8,589 bases of DNA, from positions 1-8,589 of the forward strand of contig PMLI01000398.1 in the NCBI GenBank assembly GCA_003158835.1, in the 5' to 3' direction. The notes under the pieces were generated by a model. That model worked only from the letters and a program-made list of their open reading frames with translations. It ran no database searches and was not told the origin of the DNA. Of this stretch, positions 5,439 to 8,589 are shown piece after piece. The DNA is from Acidimicrobiaceae bacterium (GTDB taxonomy: Bacteria; Actinomycetota; Acidimicrobiia; Acidimicrobiales; Palsa-688). The stretch's first letter is position 1, and each line of letters begins with the position of its first letter. A program made the position numbers and the translations under genes.

Positions 5439-6785
5439 ATGGATATGGCAGTCGGAGCACCTGATTGGGTCGGTACCAGCCCCACTCAGCCTCCACAGAC
5501 AGGCGGGCGGCTCGGCCGGGTTGCACCGGCGATGCGGGTGCGCGCCTACCGGTGGTGGGTCGTCTCGCAGGTGCTCTCGGCCTCGGGCGGGGCGACCCAG
5601 GCGGTGGCCCAGTCCTGGCTCGTGCTCCATCTGACCCACAGCGCCTTCCTGCTCGCTCTCACCGCCACTGCCACCTTCACGCCCTTGTTGCTCGCCAGCG
5701 CCTGGGCGGGATCGCTGGCGGACCGCTTCGACCGTCGCAAGGTGCTGGTCATAACCCAGTCCCTTTACATCGGGCTCGGGGTGGCACTGGGGGCCCTGTT
5801 GGTGGCCGGGGCCGTGCAGGTCTGGATGCTGTTCGTCTTCGCCTTTGCCAATGGCTGCGTGAGCGCGGTGGACTCGCCGAGCAGGCAGGTCTTCGTCCTC
5901 GAGCTGGTGGGCACCGATAGCGTGGCCAGCGCCATCGGCTTCAACGAGGTGGTCATCAACGCCTCAAGGGTGCTGGGACCGGCCCTGGGGGGCGTGCTGC
6001 TGGCTACGGTCGGCTTCGCCACCTGCTTCTTCGTCAACGCCGCCTCCTACCTGCCACCCCTGGGCGTGGTGGTGGTGCTGCTGTGGCGCCGGGGGTGGGC
6101 ACACCTGCCGCCGGCCCAGGAGGACCGCGGCCCGGGCCGGGTGCGCAAGGGGCTCGCCTTTGCCTGGCGCAACCCCGCCATCCGCTATTCGATGTTGATG
6201 GCCGTGGCGGCCGGGATGCTGTTCAACATGGGCACCACCCTGCCCCTCATGGCGACGAGGGCCTACCACATGGGCGCCGGTGGCTACGGGGCCATGATGG
6301 CGACCTTCGGCGGGGGTGCCGTCTTCGGGGCCCTCATAGCCAGCTCCGGGCCGCCCTGGCCGAGCGGGCAGCGGGTGCGCGGGCTGGCCGCCCTGACGGG
6401 GGTTGTGGTCTGCCTGGGCGCCGCCTCGCCCCGGGTCGGCCTGTTCTTTGCCGGCCTGGCGCTGGCCGGTTTCCTTTCGATCTGGTTCATAGCCCTGGCT
6501 AACGCGCTCGTCCAGTTGCGCACCGAGCCGGGACTGAGGGGCAGGGTCATGGGGGTATGGACCATGGCGCTGCCGGGCTCGACGCCCATAACGAGCCTCC
6601 TCGTGGGCGGCGTGGCCACCTGGGCCGGCCGGGCGGCCGGGGCCAGGGACGCCTTTGCCCTGCCCGGGGTGGCATTGCTCTTGACGGCCGCGCTGGCCTG
6701 GCGTTCTCTTTCAGATAGGGGAGAGTCGGCGCGGCTCGTAGCACCCGTGGACGTGGCGGCGGCGACAACCGCCCCAGCCATCTGA
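5439..6785 (+). CDS. MFS permease, EntS/MFS_3-like exporter
   Basis: This inner-membrane major facilitator protein of 448 aa probably has 12 helices and is a likely proton-driven exporter. Visible are a clean motif A, GSLADRFDRRK (91-101), between helices 2 and 3, and the block VDSPSRQVFVLELVG (144-158) leading to NEVVINASRVLGPALGG (169-185). This is the signature segment of the enterobactin-exporter-like MFS_3 group. The central loop after helix 6 holds GRVRKGLAFAWRNPAIRYS, the usual start of the second half. RGRVMGVWTMALPGSTPITSLLVGG near the C-terminus is also typical. The first 33 residues are polar, Gly/Pro-rich and presumably cytosolic. Start ATG at 5439 or 5445; neither has a ribosome binding site. 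It follows the radical SAM gene by 123 bases on the same strand, separated by a hairpin, so the two may or may not share a transcript. Substrate unknown. Confidence 0.9.
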   Translation: MDMAVGAPDWVGTSPTQPPQTGGRLGRVAPAMRVRAYRWWVVSQVLSASGGATQAVAQSWLVLHLTHSAFLLALTATATFTPLLLASAWAGSLADRFDRRKVLVITQSLYIGLGVALGALLVAGAVQVWMLFVFAFANGCVSAVDSPSRQVFVLELVGTDSVASAIGFNEVVINASRVLGPALGGVLLATVGFATCFFVNAASYLPPLGVVVVLLWRRGWAHLPPAQEDRGPGRVRKGLAFAWRNPAIRYSMLMAVAAGMLFNMGTTLPLMATRAYHMGAGGYGAMMATFGGGAVFGALIASSGPPWPSGQRVRGLAALTGVVVCLGAASPRVGLFFAGLALAGFLSIWFIALANALVQLRTEPGLRGRVMGVWTMALPGSTPITSLLVGGVATWAGRAAGARDAFALPGVALLLTAALAWRSLSDRGESARLVAPVDVAAATTAPAI

Positions 6786-6829
6786 CAGCGCCCGGGCGGG
6801 TCGCGGGGGGACCATTGCGGCCGCCAGCG

Positions 6830-6862
6830 GGTCGTTGGCCGGCCCCCCCAACCAAGCCGACC
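6830..6862. terminator. Stem-loop in the convergent MFS/OsmC gap, possible bidirectional terminator
   Basis: GGTCGTTGG (6830-6838) can pair with CCAA (6852-6855) and CGACC (6858-6862), giving a 9-bp stem with a 2-base bulge and a C-rich loop. It lies between convergent stops at 6785 and 6869. There is no flanking T or A tract, and alternative pairings such as GTTGG (6834-6838) with CCAAC (6848-6852) exist. Location is the main support. Confidence 0.3.
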
Positions 6863-6868
6863 GGCTCT

Positions 6869-7294
6869 TCAGGACGCCAACGACGCCTCGAGGGTTATCT
6901 CAGGCACGCTCGCCAAGGCTTTGCTCACCGGGCACCCTGCCTTGGCGGCGGCGGCGTGTTCTACGAAAGCCTTCCCGTCCAGGCCAGGTACCCGCCCGAC
7001 GGTGACAAGGGCGATCTTGGTGATAGTAGGAGCACCGTCGACCGGCCCCAGGGTCACCGTCGCCTCGGTATGTACTGAGACGGGCGGGTGGCCAGCCTCC
7101 GCCAGGGCGTTGGAGAGGGCCATCGAGAAACAGGCGGCGTGAGCCGCGGCGATCAGTTGCTCGGGGTTGGATCCCGGTCCGTCCTCGAAGCGCGACTTGA
7201 ACGTGTACCCCCCACGGATGCTATCGCCGGCCGTAAACGTGCCCGCGCCTGTGCGCAGATCGCCTTTCCATTCGGCATTTCCCTTTGCTGGCAT
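6869..7294 (-). CDS. osmC: OsmC-type peroxiredoxin (organic hydroperoxide resistance)
   Basis: This cytoplasmic thiol-dependent peroxidase of 141 aa reduces organic hydroperoxides and is a dimer in known family members. The redox pair is present: Cys55 in AAHAACFSMAL (peroxidatic) and Cys121 in KAGCPVSKAL (resolving). RFEDGPGSNPEQL (35-47) supplies the conserved Arg35 and Glu45 of the active site. The N-terminal AEWKGDL and full-length match place it in the OsmC branch rather than Ohr. The frame is open to 7384, but the ATG at 7294 is clearly the start: AGGAGG lies 4 bases upstream, and the family N-terminus begins here. It lies 94 bases downstream of the ABC permease on the same strand, so it may be read from that transcript or from a promoter in the gap. 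It converges with the MFS gene. Confidence 0.95.
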   Translation of the reverse strand: MPAKGNAEWKGDLRTGAGTFTAGDSIRGGYTFKSRFEDGPGSNPEQLIAAAHAACFSMALSNALAEAGHPPVSVHTEATVTLGPVDGAPTITKIALVTVGRVPGLDGKAFVEHAAAAKAGCPVSKALASVPEITLEASLAS

Positions 7295-7298
7295 GAAG

Positions 7299-7304
7299 CC
7301 TCCT
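7299..7304 (-). promoter_or_regulatory. Strong Shine-Dalgarno of osmC
   Basis: On the minus strand AGGAGG, preceded by GAGCG, lies 4 bases before the ATG at 7294. It is the best ribosome binding site in the window and fixes the osmC start, excluding the 30-codon upstream extension. Confidence 0.85.
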
Positions 7305-7388
7305 CGCTCTTGTCCTGTTGGGCGTCCCAAACCAGGCAGGATCACTCTGGCCCAGCCGGCGCCACTTCCGGCGAGGGCTCGCAAGACT

Positions 7389-8156
7389 TTAGGCTTTTGG
7401 TTCCCAGCTGAACCGGCGTACGGCGATGAGCAGTCCGGCCACTCCCCACAGGGCGACGATCACGACGTCCACCCAGTCGAAACTTGTGCCCAGAAATCCT
7501 GCCTGCATCCCCAGGGCGAAGTGCCGGACCGGGAAGACACGTGCTATCCAGACGATCCAGCTCGGAGCGTTACTGCCGAGCGGGATGAAGATGCCGGAGA
7601 GGAACAGGAGGGGCAGGACCGTGGCGTTGACGATCGCGGGCGCGGCATCGGCGTTGGGGACCGCCGTCGTTATGGCGAACCCGAGCGCGCAGAAGCTGCT
7701 GGCGCCGACGACGAGCATGACCAGGAAGTGGACGAGCGTGACGCCGCTCGGCACGGCGGCCTGGTAGGCGACCCGGCCGAAGGCGGCCGTGATGGCGACG
7801 AGCAGGACCGCCACGAACAGTGCGTGGAGCACCCTTGCCGCGAAGTAGACCCACGCTGGGAGCGGCGTACCGTCGATGCGCTTGAGGATCCCCGCATCGC
7901 GCTGGAACGTCACGGTCATGGCGATATTCGTGTAGCAGGCGGTGATCACGGCGAAGGCCGCCATGGCCGCGACGTAGTACGTCGACTCCTTGACAGTACG
8001 GCCGGCGAGGTGCACGTTGCCCGAGCCGAGCAGCGCCGTGAATATCACCAGGAACATCAGCGGGAAGGCGAACGTGAAGAACGCAGAGGCAGGGTTGCGC
8101 CAGAAGGCCTTGTTCACGTACCGGACCTGAAGGGTTGTCAACCTTATGGCCTTCAC
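7389..8156 (-). CDS. ABC-2 type transporter permease subunit
   Basis: This membrane subunit of an ABC exporter has 255 aa. About six hydrophobic segments are visible, near residues 24-44, 60-82, 103-127, 139-165, 173-194 and 228-246. The cytosolic loop QRDAGILKRIDGTPLP (85-100) matches the coupling-helix region of DrrB/ABC2_membrane proteins, and LPLLFLSGIFIPLG (181-194) is the conserved re-entrant motif near the fifth segment. The start is GTG at 8156. It overlaps the ATPase stop by 4 bases (GTGA), indicating translational coupling and a shared transcript. The exporter family handles drugs, antibiotics, lipids or polysaccharides; the substrate cannot be told here. The N-terminal TLQVRYVNKAFWRNP is typical of single-membrane-domain partners, which dimerise. 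Confidence 0.93.
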   Translation of the reverse strand: MKAIRLTTLQVRYVNKAFWRNPASAFFTFAFPLMFLVIFTALLGSGNVHLAGRTVKESTYYVAAMAAFAVITACYTNIAMTVTFQRDAGILKRIDGTPLPAWVYFAARVLHALFVAVLLVAITAAFGRVAYQAAVPSGVTLVHFLVMLVVGASSFCALGFAITTAVPNADAAPAIVNATVLPLLFLSGIFIPLGSNAPSWIVWIARVFPVRHFALGMQAGFLGTSFDWVDVVIVALWGVAGLLIAVRRFSWEPKA

Positions 8157-8589
8157 CGGGCGTCCCCGTCGTTGCTGCGGCCGGCCCGCCGGCTCCGGCG
8201 CCGGCCGTGTGCCGGGCTCTCGGGCGGCATGTCACCCATACTTCCCGCCCGGCCACCGGTGAGCTCGAGGTAGATGTCCTCGAGCGTCGGCCGCACGACG
8301 TTCAGGTCGTCGAGCTCGATGCCATGCTCGACTGCCCAGCCCGTCAGGCGGTAGAGGGTGGCGGTGAGGTTCTCGGCGACGAGGTCGACGAGCCCGTCGG
8401 GGGTAGCGTGGTGGGCTATGTCATCGGGCAGAGCTGTTCCCGGTGGCAGCCGGAAGCTGACCCGGGTGCGAGCCTGGTCACGGCCGCCGATTCTCGAGGG
8501 CGGGCCTTCGGCGACTATCCGGCCGGCGGCGATGACGGCTACGCGGTCGGCCAGGAACTGCGCCTCGTCCATGTAGTGCGTGGTGAGGA
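8153..8589 (-). CDS. ABC transporter ATPase subunit, C-terminal part (5' end outside window)
   Basis: This is the C-terminal 145 or so residues of an ABC exporter ATPase, cut by the window edge. The visible start is LTTHYMDEAQFLADRVAVI, which carries the H-loop histidine and the D-loop-distal segment, so the Walker A, signature and Walker B motifs lie beyond the window. AAGRIVAEGPPSRIGG follows, then a C-terminal accessory domain ending in PTLEDIYLELTG, the usual tail of DrrA-like drug-exporter ATPases. After that there is an extra Arg/Gly-rich tail of about 30 residues. The Met at 8572 is internal, not a start. The stop codon overlaps the permease start by 4 bases, so the two form one transporter. 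Confidence 0.93.
   Translation of the reverse strand, partial: LTTHYMDEAQFLADRVAVIAAGRIVAEGPPSRIGGRDQARTRVSFRLPPGTALPDDIAHHATPDGLVDLVAENLTATLYRLTGWAVEHGIELDDLNVVRPTLEDIYLELTGGRAGSMGDMPPESPAHGRRRSRRAGRSNDGDAR

Noticed and set aside
6805..6849. G6 run (6805-6810) and C7 run (6843-6849) as a long-range stem
   Set aside because: Homopolymer pairing alone with mismatched flanks; the stem-loop at 6830-6862 explains the same bases better.
7167..8273. Plus-strand open frame of 368 codons opposite osmC and the ABC permease
   Set aside because: It is low-complexity and rich in Asp, Glu, Arg and Gly, as expected for the antisense of membrane-protein codons. The minus-strand genes have clear family motifs and start signals.

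Overview
The window is uniformly GC-rich, with GC-ending codons in the coding regions. Gene content points to an actinobacterium: an exporter-type ABC pair, EntS/MFS_3-type major facilitator permeases, a two-cysteine secreted protein, TANNNT-type -10 boxes close to start codons, and several genes without a clear Shine-Dalgarno sequence. The secreted protein resembles families I associate with Acidimicrobiia and mycobacteria, so an uncultured soil or sediment actinomycete is my best guess. No rRNA, tRNA, CRISPR array, transposase or integrase is visible.

Layout. Left block, minus strand: a phosphoribosyltransferase (85-612) preceded by a 244-base spacer holding a nested inverted repeat. Upstream of that lies a probable operon transcribed leftward: a classical short-chain dehydrogenase (2946-3749), an MFS permease (1564-2898) and a small secreted protein (857-1534). 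A divergent intergenic region (3750-4016) separates this block from two plus-strand genes: a radical SAM/SPASM enzyme of the anaerobic sulfatase-maturase type with a C-terminal SEC-C zinc motif (4017-5315), and a second MFS permease (5439-6785). That permease converges on the right block, again minus strand: an OsmC-type peroxiredoxin (6869-7294), an ABC-2 membrane subunit (7389-8156) and the C-terminal part of its ATPase (8153 to the window edge). Bases 1-84 hold no gene I can support.

How the genes fit together. The ABC ATPase and permease are translationally coupled by a 4-base overlap and form one exporter. OsmC is downstream on the same strand with its own strong ribosome binding site. 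The SDR, MFS and secreted protein are tightly spaced and probably co-transcribed, but I cannot name a shared pathway. The radical SAM enzyme would convert a Cys or Ser of a sulfatase to formylglycine if it follows its closest family, yet no sulfatase is in view. Its immediate downstream neighbour is an exporter-like permease. Between them sits a very small open frame ending in Cys-His-Cys, which is the only hint, and a weak one, of a peptide-modification system.

Overall this is mostly ordinary chromosomal content. The points most worth a second look are the radical SAM/SEC-C fusion without a substrate, the nested inverted repeat ahead of the phosphoribosyltransferase, and the unclear start of the leftward MFS gene.
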